Assembly (NCBI RefSeq): GCF_016097555.1
Contig: NC_054711.1
Coordinates: forward strand, 37,776,152 to 37,840,151
Direction: 5' to 3'
Length of the DNA stretch: 64,000 nt
Source: Gigantopelta aegis
Lineage: Eukaryota; Mollusca; Gastropoda; Neomphalida; Peltospiridae
Under the pieces are notes generated by a model that worked only from the letters and a program-made list of their open reading frames with translations, ran no database searches and was not told the DNA's origin. Positions 10,375-21,486 of this stretch are shown in pieces. Made by a program: the position numbers and the translations under genes. Each line of letters starts with the position of its first letter. The first letter of the stretch is position 1.

Positions 10375-12010
10375 CATAATGACTTGATAGAGAAATCACA
10401 ATCAACAGTTTCCATAAATACAGGGACGTAAGTGATACATTTCTTAGTTTATTTTATACAAAATGGTTCTCACTAGTAAAGACATATTAACCAAACAAAA
10501 GAATAATCACATACAGAGTTTAGTAGTATAAACTAATCAAGAAAATGTCATTTCAAACTCCATTGGCAGACATTCTTTGTACGGGCGAGTATTGCCGTTT
10601 TATTTATACACTCATGTCACCTTAGTCTGCGTGGCACAAAAGTCTGAACATGTTAATTACATTACATTACATCTTGAAACAAGTGTTGGGGTATGTTTGT
10701 AAACAAACAACGTTAATTTAATTCATAAAACAATGGTTAAAACAACATATTTTGATTGTGAATATATGTATAAAACTGATAGATAACAATTTGACTGAAA
10801 AAAACGTCGAATTAATGCACAGAAAGTATACTTTTGTCAGCCTCGATCAACATGTTTTTTTATCACCTGTCAACACGTGTCTGTCAATGCTGTAATGATC
10901 AACCTTGTATATCAACTTACACAAGTTTACATAGAAGCTTCAATTACATACAGTATTGTAATTTATGAATCCATAAATAAAATAAATGTTTTATTTTTAT
11001 CTGTTAACGTAAACATCTAAGCATACAGTATTACTTTGAATTTCCATCAGAGTGACACAATGCAAAATGGCTGCACAGGCTTTGAAGTTTGCACTTACAA
11101 CATGCCCTATTTTAGCTATAGTCCGTTTCAAAATTATCATTGATTGTCCTATATGTCTAACAAACACGATTTGTGCTCATTTACACAGTTAATAACAGAC
11201 AACTTTTGTTGAATAATGATCAACATTTTTGACATCACCTTTTTTTATATTATCATTTTGTGTTGTCCAAACTAAGAAGCATGGAACACCATTTATATTT
11301 ATCTCATTTGCATAATCTAAATTTTCTGAAACAGACACCAGGAAGTGTTTGTTGTTTAGAACTCACAAAAAGTCGGATTCATTATTTGTTGCCATTTCTG
11401 TAAACATTAGCGACAGAAGTGGTTGTTTTAATGTTTGCTGCGCAGACTTATGTGCCATCATATAGGTCAGTAAATACAGGGGGTTCCACAAACAATGTGC
11501 TCATTATTTGACTTTAAAAAACATTAAAATTAAAATAACTTTCAGTAGTAACACGTTTATTGTTCCATTGTACTGTGACGGTGGAACAAATACTTTTGAA
11601 GAAAGATTTTAACTTTAAAAGACAACACAAATGCTTAGGTGCACAGACTTTGGTGCCATCTGTGTATTTTCACCAATGTTTCTACCAACTGGACATAAAA
11701 AACAGAACATTCTAGTTCTCCTTGTCTTTTTATGCCAAGCCAAACGAAATATTGACCAAAACCACTTACAATATTTGCTGGAACAAGGTATAGACAAACA
11801 CTTAACAGGCTGATACTTCAGTAAAAATAAATAGTAAAACCGCGTATCATCTAACCATCGTAATGTTGTTTCCATTCAGCAGCAGTTTATCCAGTTTGGT
11901 AACCCGCCTTCCCTCCGGTGTGCTTTCACTGAAAATAGACACTGTGTGAACTCATCAATTACATATATAGACAATTCGGCATGACAGCATTTTAATATGG
12001 AAAGGATTAA
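10375..12010. other. No gene seen
   Basis: AT-rich sequence without recognisable repeat ends or credible coding frames; the short frames at 11615-11875 show no family features. A poly-C run lies at about 12031-12060. Confidence 0.5.
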
Positions 12011-12394
12011 AACCAGCACTGGCATTGGAAGCCCCCCCCCCCCCCCACCCCCCCACCCCCTTCTTGATCCAGTAGCAGCAGCGATGGTTTATATATAAAT
12101 ATGTATGTACGTATTGATGTATAAATATCTATATATTGTAATTATGTGGAGGTTGACTGTTACATACATACAGGTAGATATTAACGCACTGGCGCAGGGG
12201 CCTGACAAACTGTCCCAGGCCGTTTCTGGGACTTGAACTTATGGCACCGAGTCACCCACAAGTTGTAAGACTAACCAAGATGCACTCTGAGCTATTGAAG
12301 CATCCATAAAAAGGATGTTCTTTAACTCAACTGTATGCATGGGGCCTATAAACTACGCGGTCGATCCCGCTTACGTGCATGAAACAGTGGGCAT

Positions 12395-12428
12395 GTATGT
12401 ATGTATGTATGTATGTATGTGTATGTAC
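12395..12428. repeat. (GTAT)n microsatellite
   Basis: About eight ATGT units. Confidence 0.9.
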
Positions 12429-12857
12429 TTACTATTCCGTGACATCTTCCAACACCATATCTATACAGGGTTAAGGAAATATTCCTACATACACTGGGGA
12501 CAATATTTCAAAATCTTAGGTAACCGGAAGTCAGTTTAAAAAAAAGTAAGATTTTTTTATGAATTACAAAAATTTGATCATATCCAGCACGTGCCTTAAA
12601 AATATGACCTTCGTGTTGAAAATGCCCTTCAATAAATTACAGTGCCCTGCCCTGTCAAAATCCTAGCTAGAACACTGCAAAGGTATATGAAGAAATGAAA
12701 ATTGATAGAGTTTATAGCCAAAACACAGTGTATGGAGATATGGTGAATTGTGTTAAACAATTAAACTATGATTAAACTACATGTTTACCTAAAGGGTATA
12801 CTATCAAAACAAATCCCAAAGACAACAATAGTAACATGTATACATATACATGAGTTG

Positions 12858-13005
12858 TTTATATAGAGAATAATACACGAGTGGTCGTTAGATACCATTT
12901 ATCTTAGGAGTTCGTTTTAAAATGTATCTAGTTGGATACGTTTTTAAATAACAAGTAAGATAAATAGTATCTAACGGACAAAAATTTATTATTCTATTTC
13001 CTCAA
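12858..13005. mobile_element. Palindromic miniature element
   Basis: GAGAATAATACACGAGTGGTCGTTAGATAC-type left arm (12864 onward) pairs with GTATCTAACGGAC...TTATTATTCTATTTCC on the right. The arms carry TTTATCTTA and TAAGATAAA. The same ATAGAGGATAATAAACGAG style of end is seen at 51345-51520. Confidence 0.6.
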
Positions 13006-13029
13006 AAATCAGGTTTTAAGCAAATTTTA

Positions 13030-13290
13030 ACATCTTTTTCGACTAAAACTTATTTACAGCCTTTGCAGCTGTAGCTAACTTACGTATCATAGACAAATGA
13101 TTGTCAGATAAACTATAGATACGTCACAGTGTAATCGATTTCAATTGTGCTGTTTTTTCCTTGGATGTATGAAATTGATGACCTGGTCATCACCTTGGAG
13201 CGGGCAGTGACTGAGTCGTAGATCTTGAAATTGCTAACAAACGTACATGAGTTAACAAAAATAACGAATGTTTTCACCAACGGATGTGAA
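13030..13290. repeat. Dispersed repeat shared with 60905-61150
   Basis: Shared blocks include TATTTACAGCC-TTTGCA, TACGTCACAGT, TAATCGATTTC, TGTGCTGTTTTTT and GACCTGG-CATCACC. Function unknown. Confidence 0.7.
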
Positions 13291-13317
13291 AGAAAAGTAT
13301 ACGTTACCAAGATTAGG

Positions 13318-13440
13318 GGCCCCAATTCACTAAACTCTCGCAACTTTACGATATCGCAGTGCAATGCTAAAAGACTTGCAAAGAGGACGCTCTGTTGTCT
13401 AGCAGAGCCTAAGAGAGCTTTGTGAATTAGGCCTCTGATC
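13318..13440. mobile_element. Short hairpin element, CCAATTCACTAA ends
   Basis: GGGGCCCCAATTCACTAAAC pairs with CTTTGTGAATTAGGCCTC. The interior is about 80 bp. Confidence 0.55.
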
Positions 13441-13689
13441 TGTTCTGCAATGCTTTGTAATGAATGTCATGAGTTATTCCCCTTTACATACATGTGGAGA
13501 TAACCATCATGTAAAGTAAATAAATATTATATAGTCTCTAAACTGATCATATTGTTAAAACATAAATGATGAAAAATCATAGAGTGCTGGTACAACATTA
13601 ACCAATCACCCAGATAACTGTGTGTCTTATAATTTAATAAAACTCTGTATCAAAATGGTTTTTCTTCAGTTGGAAAGGAAGGAAGAACT

Positions 13690-13752
13690 TTTATATACAT
13701 GTATTAATGCACTCGACACTTTTATTTATAATTACGTGGTATTAAACATATG
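13690..13752. repeat. Left copy of a long flanking duplication
   Basis: About 62 bp (TATATACATGTATTAATGCA ... GTATTAAACATATGG) repeated at 16105-16168 on the other side of the interrupted SINE. About 10% different. The duplicated sequence is itself a decayed SINE-A tail. Confidence 0.7.
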
Positions 13753-14026
13753 GAAGGAAATGTTTGTTTTAATTCAACAACACACTCAGCACATTTTATT
13801 TACGGTTATATGGCCTCAGACATATGGTTAAAGTGCTGTGCCAGATGTATGATGTATTGAGCTATATCAATCAAGATATTATTTAATATGATTAGAAAAT
13901 GTAAAAAAAATATGTAAAAAAATATGTAAAAAAAAAAAATACCGGTATATTTTCCATTTAAAAATATTCCCCTGAAAAACAGAACCAGCTGAATTCGTTT
14001 CGGCAATTTCCGTAAGATTTGATCCG

Positions 14027-14034
14027 TGACGTCA
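14027..14034. promoter_or_regulatory. TGACGTCA palindrome upstream of the THAP frame
   Basis: Consensus CRE/ATF site 59 bp before the THAP start at 14093. The same 8-mer stands next to the opposite gene at 15641-15648 and in related elements. Confidence 0.45.
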
Positions 14035-14092
14035 CGAAGGGAACTCCTTTCGATAGTCAGCGCCATTGTTCATTGCTTCTTTTGTGTTTATT

Positions 14093-14590
14093 ATGGTTAA
14101 ACGGCGTGTTGTTGGCGGCTGTAACAATACAAAAGCCGATAAATTTAGTCTTCATGCATTTCCTAGTAATGTTGCTATGAGAAAGCTGTGTGTGAATTTG
14201 ATTAAAACAACGTGGAAATACTGGACAGGAAGAAAATGCCGGAGACCGTTGTGACAGCAGACACTTTAGTTTCGATTCGTCTGAACTGGCTTGTCGGCTT
14301 ATATTAAGCGAGATATGGGAATACCATGTGTTATGGCTTTTAAAAAAAGATGCCGTACCAACAATTTTTCTGCGACACAAAACAAATGACAACAAGCCGA
14401 CGCCATCCACACCGAAACGACCTTGTGGTGCATATCGTCAATGTCCCAAATTGCGTTATGCTTTCAACTCCGGTCAGTTTGTTTTCTCATGCACGGTTCG
14501 TGCAATCATCGAGATCCGATTTGTTGTCGTTTGCATCTCGTTCATTTGTGAGATTTTTCTTTACAGTTCGAGAACATTAAAACAATAAAG
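14093..14590 (+). pseudogene. THAP-domain gene remnant of the TTAA element
   Basis: The first segment (14093-14254) reads MVKRRVVGGCNNTKADKFSL, then HAFPSNVAMRKLCV, then NLIKTTWKYWTGRK. After one frame change near 14225-14250 the reading resumes with CDSRHFSFDSSELACRLILS, then LLKKDAVPTIF. This gives the Cys of the first pair (GGC), the FP motif, the Trp, the CxxHF-type second pair and the AVPTIF end of a THAP C2CH finger. The domain binds DNA, presumably the element's own ends. Downstream (14430-14580) the sequence is conserved with 19425-19600 on the other strand, but no longer reads as a transposase. Confidence 0.75.
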
Positions 14591-14612
14591 TACAGACAAG
14601 TAAGTATCTATA

Positions 14613-15228
14613 GCCTAGTCCGTCCCATCCTACAAAAATGTAGGGGTTTTATTGTAAAAAGAAAAAGAAAAAAAAAGAAGCTAATTCTGTAGGCCTATGC
14701 ATCTTAGAAAACAATCGGCTCAGAAATAAATGACTTGTAAATTCCATAGTATGAAAAAAGGCGTTCCCTGTAAAACAGACTATAAATACATTAAATTAAT
14801 TTTACTATACCTCCCACAGAGAAAACCTTTTTTCATACTATGGAATGTGCTATACGTTATTTATTTCTGAGCAGACTGTTTTCACAACTGCACACAAAAA
14901 AATAGTATTGTTTTGTTATTTCCAAAACTCTTTTACTCTGGGTTTTTTTACGTCAAACTAAACTGAAATTATTCACACAAAAAAAACATCTTCATAGATG
15001 GATGGGATGGACTAAAAGTCGTTTTTGTTTATTTTTTAAAATTAAAATAAGTTATTTATTTCTGAGCAGACTGTTTTCACAACTGCACACAAAAAATAGT
15101 ATTGTTTTGTTATTTCCAAAACACTTTTACTTTTTTTTTCTTTCTTTTTTTACGTCAAACTAAACTGAAATTATTCACACAAAAAAACATCTTCATAGAG
15201 GGATGGGACGGGCTAAAAGTCGTTTTTG
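14613..15228. mobile_element. Nested miniature element with an internal tandem duplication
   Basis: Ends AGTCCGTCCCATCC / GGGATGGGACGGGCT. It is missing from the related sequence at 19425-19470, where the flanks are continuous. Inside lies an inverted repeat (CCATAGTATGAAAAAAGG / CCTTTTTTCATACTATGG) and a roughly 190-bp tandem duplication (from TTTCTGAGCAGACTGTTTTC at about 14865 and again at about 15057). Confidence 0.65.
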
Positions 15229-15419
15229 TTTATTTCTTAAAATTACCGATATCGGGTCCACTTGACTCGTAGAATTCAAGAGTTATTTATCGTCTTTTCT
15301 ACTACATCACAAGTATTAGAACATACAGTGTAGCAAAATAATTCGCACGAAAAGCTAAAGAACAAAACAAGAATAAAAGTTGTAAATTAGTGGTAAGCTG
15401 TCTCCACGACCATTTTCAT

Positions 15420-15605
15420 CGTCATCTGTCAGGCCGGTGGTTCGTCGGAAGATGTTCCAGGTTCAAACTGATAAGGCATTATTTGTTGTGTTGCACAAAT
15501 ATTAGTCCAGTCATCATTACTACACTATTCATCATCGAAAGAAGAATCGCATGATCAAGCTTGGCAGTCGCTGTCGGTCCCACTTTCGCTTGCGCTGGAA
15601 GTCAT
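15420..15605 (-). pseudogene. Decayed acidic PYQFEP protein of the TTAA element
   Basis: On the minus strand from the ATG at 15605: MTSSASESGTDSDCQA, then after stops SCDSSFDDE and later QIMPYQFEPGTSSDEPPA. The Ser/Asp-rich N-terminus with PYQFEP matches the better preserved frame at 36786-37010 in the second element. Several stops. Invertebrate 'P2X purinoceptor 7-like' proteins have, as I recall, a similar acidic N-terminus with a YxFEP motif; that link needs a search. Confidence 0.55.
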
Positions 15606-16104
15606 CTTGTGGTAGGTTTCTGTGAAGCGTGTTCCCTTCGTGACGTCACGGCTATTTACAGGCAAATGTTTTTACCGAGAATTTTACTCGGTCGTTTCCG
15701 GCAGTGTTCTACGGGAGTGATGTTTTAATACTTTTATGGGGCATTTTCGTAATTATTGATTTACATATCGGTGTAAAATATTATTGCAATGAATTAAAAA
15801 AGCATTTAATTGTGGAATTTGAAATTTTAGTGTATGGTCTGGCACAGCACTTTAAGGACCACACAAATATTGAGAGAGGAAACCTGCTGTTGCCACTTCA
15901 TGGGCTACTCTTTTTAATTAGCAGCAAGGGATCTCTTATATGCACCATCCCACAAACAGGATAGTACATACCACGGCCTTTGTTACACCAGTTGTGGAGC
16001 ACTGGCTGGAACAAGAAATAGCCCAATGGGTCCACTGATGGGGATCGATCCTGGACTGACCGCGCATCGAGCAAGCACTGTACCACTAGGCTACATCCTG
16101 CCCC

Positions 16105-16275
16105 TATATATACATGTATCAATGCACTCAACACATTTTTATTTATAATTAGATAGTATTAAACATATGGTTCAGGATCACACAGATAATGAGAGGACAT
16201 TTACATACACCACTACACCTCCCAGAGACAGGATAGTACATACCATGGACTTTGTTATACCAGTTCATTCAGTCA
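16105..16275 (-). repeat. Right copy of the long flanking duplication and older SINE-A remnant
   Basis: 16105-16168 repeats 13690-13752; it continues into a decayed SINE-A body (GGATAGTACATACCATGG, TTGTTATACCAGTT). Confidence 0.7.
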
Positions 16276-16729
16276 CACTGTCGAGAACGAAGGACCATTC
16301 CCAACTTTATTGTCATATCGTATCCACCTGGTAGACTGAACGACTGGTCATGTAATTTTGAATAATGATTTATTCATGCAAATATTTAGCCAAACTTTCA
16401 TAACTGATGCCATCAGCAAACATAAATTTATAACTAAATAAATATCACTCCAAAATCGGTTGGTCAACATTCTCGACAAAAGGATACTGACATAGTCGTC
16501 AAAACCAAGCAGAATTCCAACAATTTCCTTGTCATTTTTCATAATGATGTGTATCCGAGATCCTATACATTTGTCTACCAATTCTGAAATAAAGATAAAA
16601 TCAGATTTATAATTTATCACCATAATGACATTAAATAATGGCATTAATGACATGACAGTGTTTCTGCCCAAATTTTTTTTTGGGGTATGGTGCTATGGAA
16701 TTGAAAGCAACCATAGTCAACAAGGGGTG

Positions 16730-16800
16730 TGGGGTGTGGGGTGGGTGGGGGGGCCTCTGAAGAACAAAAATGGGTTAAGTTTAGGGTTAGGGTTAAGAAA
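16730..16800. repeat. G-rich tract and short TTAGGG-like run
   Basis: GGGTGTGGGGTGGG-rich stretch followed by GTTTAGGGTTAGGGTTAAG, a very short interstitial telomere-like motif. Confidence 0.6.
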
Positions 16801-17115
16801 ATCATACTTTAATGATAATAGTAAAGAGACTTTGTAAGGATTTTTTTGCCAAACAATAAAACAAACTGTGACGGACTTGACATTTTGGATTTTTTCTATG
16901 TCTTTAGACAAAGAAACCTTCATATCCTTGTAACTTGTGCATAAAATTTTTGGTAAAGAATTATGTAATTAATTTGAAATATCACATCCATGACGTTTTT
17001 GATAATATAAGTTTATATTTCTCTAAAAGTTATATAAAGTTAAAAACAAAACCTCATTTATTTTTCTACTTCTTTATCCATTTTAAAAGATTGTGAATTT
17101 AATTTTGAATCAGGT

Positions 17116-17470
17116 CTTCTAGAATTTTATAAAAATCCACTAGCCATGGGATCAGTGATTTTAAAAATGTACGAGCTATGAATAAAAATTCACTAGCCCT
17201 ACTTTAAATAAATACAATGTTACTAATAGCAATAATCAGATATGTTACCTCAAGGGGAAAATTGAGCTTAAAAATCTTTAGATTGGGGTGGAAAGAGGAG
17301 GGTGTAAAGAGGGGGCAGGATATCCATATTTACAAAATATGTAAATGTGGCATTTGACAAGGGTTTTTTTTTTTCCACTAGCCGTTGGGCTTGTTATAGT
17401 AATTATTTACTAGCCCAACACTGAATATCACTAGCCATGAGTGTGGGGCTAGCATAATCTAGAAGCCTTG
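17116..17470. mobile_element. AGGGCTTCTAGA miniature element, copy 1 (diverged)
   Basis: Ends AGGTCTTCTAGAATTTTA and ATAATCTAGAAGCCTTG. The interior has repeated CACTAGCC motifs (ACTAGCCATGGGATCAGTGA, TTTACTAGCCCAACACTGAA). Matches 40374-40789, 61457-61760 and 63074-63606. Confidence 0.75.
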
Positions 17471-18586
17471 TGAATAATGAAAAATTTGAAATTGAAGAAA
17501 TTTTAAATTAATTTTTTGTGATGGACATGATCATAAGAACATAAATTTACCATACACATAAAAACCTTCATACCCTTGTAACTTGTGCATAACATGAATT
17601 AGATTTATTCTTGTAAGCATTAACAGTACATGCATTATGCTGGTGCTCAGTCAACATTCAATTCAATTATTTCTTCTGCTTTTTTTTTTAGTTGCCTTTT
17701 AACTATGATAATGAACACTTTGTTTTTAAACTTTGCATCACATTTCTAAAATTACAATTCGACAGTGGTAGAAACTATCAAAATTCCGGGTTACTATCAA
17801 TAATCATTAGACATAGTCAGGGCTCACGCTGTCGATAGCCAAACTAACCACTGGATAGTTTTTACAAAATGTGGCCAGTTAAATCTGTATAAGGCTAAAC
17901 ATTTCGTCTTTTGTTTCTTCTTTTTTCACTGCAAATGACAACTTCAGAACAAAATTTTCATAATGGTACACTTTAAATTTTATAATGTGGGCTAATATTG
18001 CTACAAAGGAAAATGTCATTGTTCATATATGACCAAATTGTAATATCTTTATTTAATGTCTATCTTAAGTACATACTTAAGTAAATCTACCAAATTGTCA
18101 TGATTATGTATTACATATATACTTTTGGTTTGCAACTGTAACACTGAAAACATTTGGCCTATAACTGCATTTAGTCAAATATGGGGCAAAATCTAGACTT
18201 ACAATGATTTATTTATTTTATTTTTGGCATCAATCAGTCTTGTTTATAATAGCAATAGGTATGCAAGTTTGAGATTCTGTGTGCACTATGAAAGAAATAA
18301 TCTTAGAATTAGTAGCGAGAATTTCCCTTGGTATAAAAATCCCCGTCAATCGTAATTACTTCAATAAATTAATTCTCTTATTTACAGTGGTTTACTTTTA
18401 AGTTAGTGACATAAATCTGTTCTTTAAAAATATTGCACATAATAATATATATACATATAAATGGTGTTGATGGCTGATAAAGGGTTACAAATTGATTTGC
18501 ATCTAAGGCGTTAAGAGTCATGTAAACTAATTCATTAATCATCCTTGTTTACGAACACTACAAATATCTGACGATTAATTCAGTCA
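17471..18586. other. No gene seen
   Basis: AT-rich. A short motif at 17817-17880 (CAGGGCTCACGCTGTC...GGCCAGTTAAA) resembles 9808-9840 and may be the end of a miniature element; nothing else stands out. Confidence 0.45.
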
Positions 18587-18590
18587 TTAA

Positions 18591-18625
18591 AGGGACATAC
18601 CCTAGTTTTTAAACACTAATGTTAA
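18591..18625. repeat. End of a TTAA element (AGGGACATACC), incomplete
   Basis: TTAA at 18587-18590 followed by AGGGACATACCCTAG, close to the AGGGACATTCC ends. No matching right end found. Confidence 0.4.
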
Positions 18626-19424
18626 TGTTCGTACAGCCAGAATCTACACATACCATTGACGTCCTAAACTGCGTTAATCTTACGACAAAAAAACAAATAC
18701 AATATTTACGGAAATACTATTTTACTTTTTTTAGCTACTATACGTGAAACAAAATAGATTGCAATCAGATAACATAAAAAAAAAATCAACAATATAGCCA
18801 TCCAACAAATCCATTCTAGTAAACCAAAGTGAAGCACCCTCCAGTAAACAGGAAAGAGTGCAACGTTTCTAAATGCATTCACGTGTATGCATTTGCAAAG
18901 AGTATCATACCTCACATGTGCGGTTCAACATTTTCCATTTTTACGGCCACTATATCAAAAAATATATGTTTCTTAACTATGCACAGTTGACAAACACTTT
19001 TTTTACTAATTTTTTTACGGAAAAATTCAGTTTGTCAAACATTATGGTCCGGTCCACGTTTTGCCAAAACCCATCGCTAACACTTGATGTCGAAACTGAT
19101 AGGCATCATGTTCATACCAGTGAATAGTTTGTAAAAAAAAAAAATTCTATGAATTGATTCTTAATTAACACAATTTATACACTCAAAATTATTTATAATT
19201 GTTATGAATGAATTATGTCTACTATTCTCTACAGTAGTCTGGTAGAGGTACAAAAATTTAGCTTACCTTTTGCAGATCAAACATAATAATTGAAAACAAA
19301 TTCTAACAAAAGGTGGCTTAAAAATCATAAACATTAAATGAAAAAATTAGGCCTTGTTGATGTGGCACGTGTGAGGTCATGTGACGCACACTGAATGTTA
19401 ATTCATCTTCCTGCATTTTAAGTC

Positions 19425-19740
19425 AATTTCTATGAGTCAAGTGGACCCAATATATCAGTAACAAACAAAAACAACTTTGTAGGAAAACCTCACAAATGAA
19501 CGACAAGCAGATGACAACTAATATGATGTTGATTATGCAAACTGTGCACAAAAACCAAACTGAACAGAGTTGGAAGCATAACACAGTTAGGGACGTTGAT
19601 GATAGGTATTTGGGGTTGCGTTTTTGAAAAATTATAAAGATTTGTTGTACTATTTCGTTTGAGAAACGGTCGAAACATGGTGCCACAAGTTTTGATTGCC
19701 AGATATATATACGGTAATGTAACAAATTTCGAACATAGAA
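19425..19740 (-). repeat. Diverged relative of the 13832-15851 element interior
   Basis: The reverse complement matches 14420-14580 plus 15245-15275 of the first THAP element: shared peptide-level blocks NVPNCVML and SFICE-FL, and the DNA block GGGTCCACTTGACTC. The 0.6-kb nested insert of the other copy is absent. THAP and PYQFEP parts are not recognisable here. Confidence 0.65.
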
Positions 19741-19747
19741 AGAGGAA

Positions 19748-19890
19748 AAATATCCGCCCGGTCCCCCCTTCACCTAACCCACCCAACCCCAACCCCAACC
19801 CCAACCCCAACCCCAACCCTAACCCTAACCCTAACCCTCAACCCTCAACCCTAACTAAAAATAATAATGGAGGGGACCGGGCGGATATTA
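19748..19890. repeat. Telomere-like repeats between inverted repeats
   Basis: ATCCGCCCGGTCCCCC (about 19750) and GGGGACCGGGCGGAT (19874-19888) frame (CCCCAA)n turning into (CCCTAA)n. The run is a few dozen bases, so it is an interstitial telomere-like tract, not a chromosome end. Confidence 0.8.
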
Positions 19891-20222
19891 TATCTAGAAA
19901 GAAACATACTTTCTATGTTCATTCGCACTAAGTCAAACGTCATTTATATGATTTAGTTTAGAAACGATTAATTTAATGCACGAAAACACCATACACAATG
20001 ACCGGATTTTAATTCGTACGCATATAGGTTAGACTAAAAGTTAGTTCATAAATTATCGATTTTATTATTTTAAAAAAAAGTTACTTCAATCCAAATATAA
20101 AAAAGGTCGTCTGATAAAAGTGCATTTTATGTTTCAAACCTAAAGGCAACAACTGCGACGGATTCGTAAAGGGCGCTGCCATTTCAGTTCTTCTTTTGTG
20201 GTAATTCTTCCTATATTTCTAG

Positions 20223-20455
20223 AGCCCCGCGGCAAGAGCCTGTGTCAGGTCATGTCAGGTCATAGGGGTTTACGTGCACATTCAGAACAATCTGTTGTAG
20301 CTCACGGCTGTTCTGGGCGCAGGTGCCGGCCTCGACCGGCTCCTCCGTCCAGGATAGAAAAAGAATTGGGATGGGTGGGAGAGGGGACCGCTCGCTCTGG
20401 CAAGTGTAAGGGAGCATCAGCAGCCCGACCGGAATCGGTAGCGGGCAGGGACAAT
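20223..20455. repeat. Dispersed repeat with GTCAGGTCA iterations (copy 2)
   Basis: GTCAGGTCATGTCAGGTCAT followed by ACATTCAGAACAATCTGTTG and GTCCAGGATAG; inverted relative to 9381-9548. Confidence 0.6.
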
Positions 20456-20490
20456 GTTGCCATTGACTTTTGAATATTTCGAAGGATTAA

Positions 20491-20884
20491 AGTAAAGTTT
20501 GTTTTTATTTAACGACGCCACTAGAGCACATTGATTTTTTATCTTATCATTGGCTGTTGGACGTCAAACATATGGTCATTCTGAATTTTGTTTAGAGGAA
20601 ACCCGCTGTCGCCACATAGGCTACTCTTTTACGACAGGCAGCAAGGGATATTTTATTTGCGCTTCCCACAGACAGGATAGCACAAACCATGGCCTTTGTT
20701 GAAGCAGTTATGGATCACTGGTCGGTGCAAGTGGTTTACACCTACCCATTGAGCCTTGCGGAGCACTCACTCAGGGTTTAGAGTTGGTATCTGGATTAAA
20801 AATCCCATGCCTCGAATGGGATCCGAACCCAGTACCTACCAGCCTGTAGATCGATGACTTAACCACGACGCCACCGAGGCCGGT
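20491..20884 (-). repeat. SINE-B, full length
   Basis: Minus strand. The head (plus-strand end CACCGAGGCCGGTC) has a B-box-like GGGATCCGAACCC, and the tail is TTATTTAACGACGCCACTAG. Flanked by a target duplication TCGAAGGATTAA (about 20479-20490 and 20886-20897). Confidence 0.93.
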
Positions 20885-20905
20885 CTCGAAGGATTAAGTC
20901 AAAAA

Positions 20906-21170
20906 GGAGGCGGGACGTAGCCCAGTGGTACAGCGTTCTAGCCAGTGCACACGACTGGTATATCAAAGGCCGTGGTATGTACTACCATGTCTGGGATGAT
21001 GCATATAAAATATCCCTTGCTGCTAATCAAACAGAGTAGCCCATGAAGTGGCGACAGCGAGTTTCCTCTCTCGTTATCTGTGTGGTCCTTAACCATATGT
21101 CTGACGCCATATAACCGTAAATAAAATGTGCTGAGTGCGTCGTCAAATAAAAAAAAACATTTCCTTCCAT
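20906..21170 (+). repeat. SINE-A with deleted B-box region
   Basis: The head starts GGCGGGACGTAGCCCAGTGG, then jumps to TAGCCAGTGCACACGACTGG, so the B-box part is missing. Body and tail complete. Confidence 0.88.
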
Positions 21171-21284
21171 CTTTCCCATCTGGTGTCCGTCTGTTCATCC
21201 GACAAGAGCCTTACATTTTATAATATAGTATTCACTCTAATCAAGATGCAGTCTTGATTGGAGTGAACAAAAAGAAGAAGATAC

Positions 21285-21443
21285 CAGGGCCGTAGCTAGC
21301 GGGATAGGGGTGGGGGTGGGGGGGGGGGGCAGTTGCTCCCCCCTCGGAAAAATATCCTGGAAAAAATTATAGAAACTTAAAGAAACTACTCAGTTGCCCC
21401 CCCCCCCCCCCCCCCCAAACAAAAAATCCTAACTACGGCCCTG
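21285..21443. mobile_element. CAGGGCCGTAGCTAGC miniature element, copy 1
   Basis: Inverted ends CAGGGCCGTAGCTAGC / TAACTACGGCCCTG with G runs at the left and C runs at the right. Interior AATTATAGAAACTTAAAGAA. Confidence 0.8.
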
Positions 21444-21486
21444 GGATACTAGAACCATTATTTGGTGCTTGCATCCATTTACATAT

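Larger units (their letters stand above)
13832..15851. mobile_element. Kolobok-like TTAA transposon with THAP and PYQFEP remnants
   Basis: 2,020 bp with TTAA at both sides (13828-13831, 15852-15855) and 14-bp perfect inverted ends AGTGCTGTGCCAGA / TCTGGCACAGCACT. It carries a decayed THAP gene on the plus strand near the left end and a decayed acidic PYQFEP protein on the minus strand near the right end, plus a nested miniature element (14613-15228). TTAA duplication together with a THAP finger is characteristic of the Kolobok superfamily. No catalytic core remains. Confidence 0.75.
13753..16097 (-). repeat. SINE-A, minus strand, split by a TTAA transposon
   Basis: The tail part 13753-13831 and the body/head part 15852-16097 are one SINE-A. 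The break falls at its own GGTTAAGGACC site, which now reads GGTTAA at the left and TTTAAGGACC at the right. The inserted DNA is 13832-15851. Confidence 0.9.

Noticed and set aside
14066-14410. 117-codon minus-strand frame opposite the THAP remnant
   Set aside because: Antisense shadow of the THAP sequence; no recognisable features of its own.
19790-19850. Chromosome end
   Set aside because: The telomere-like tract is only a few dozen bases and is embedded in normal sequence on both sides.
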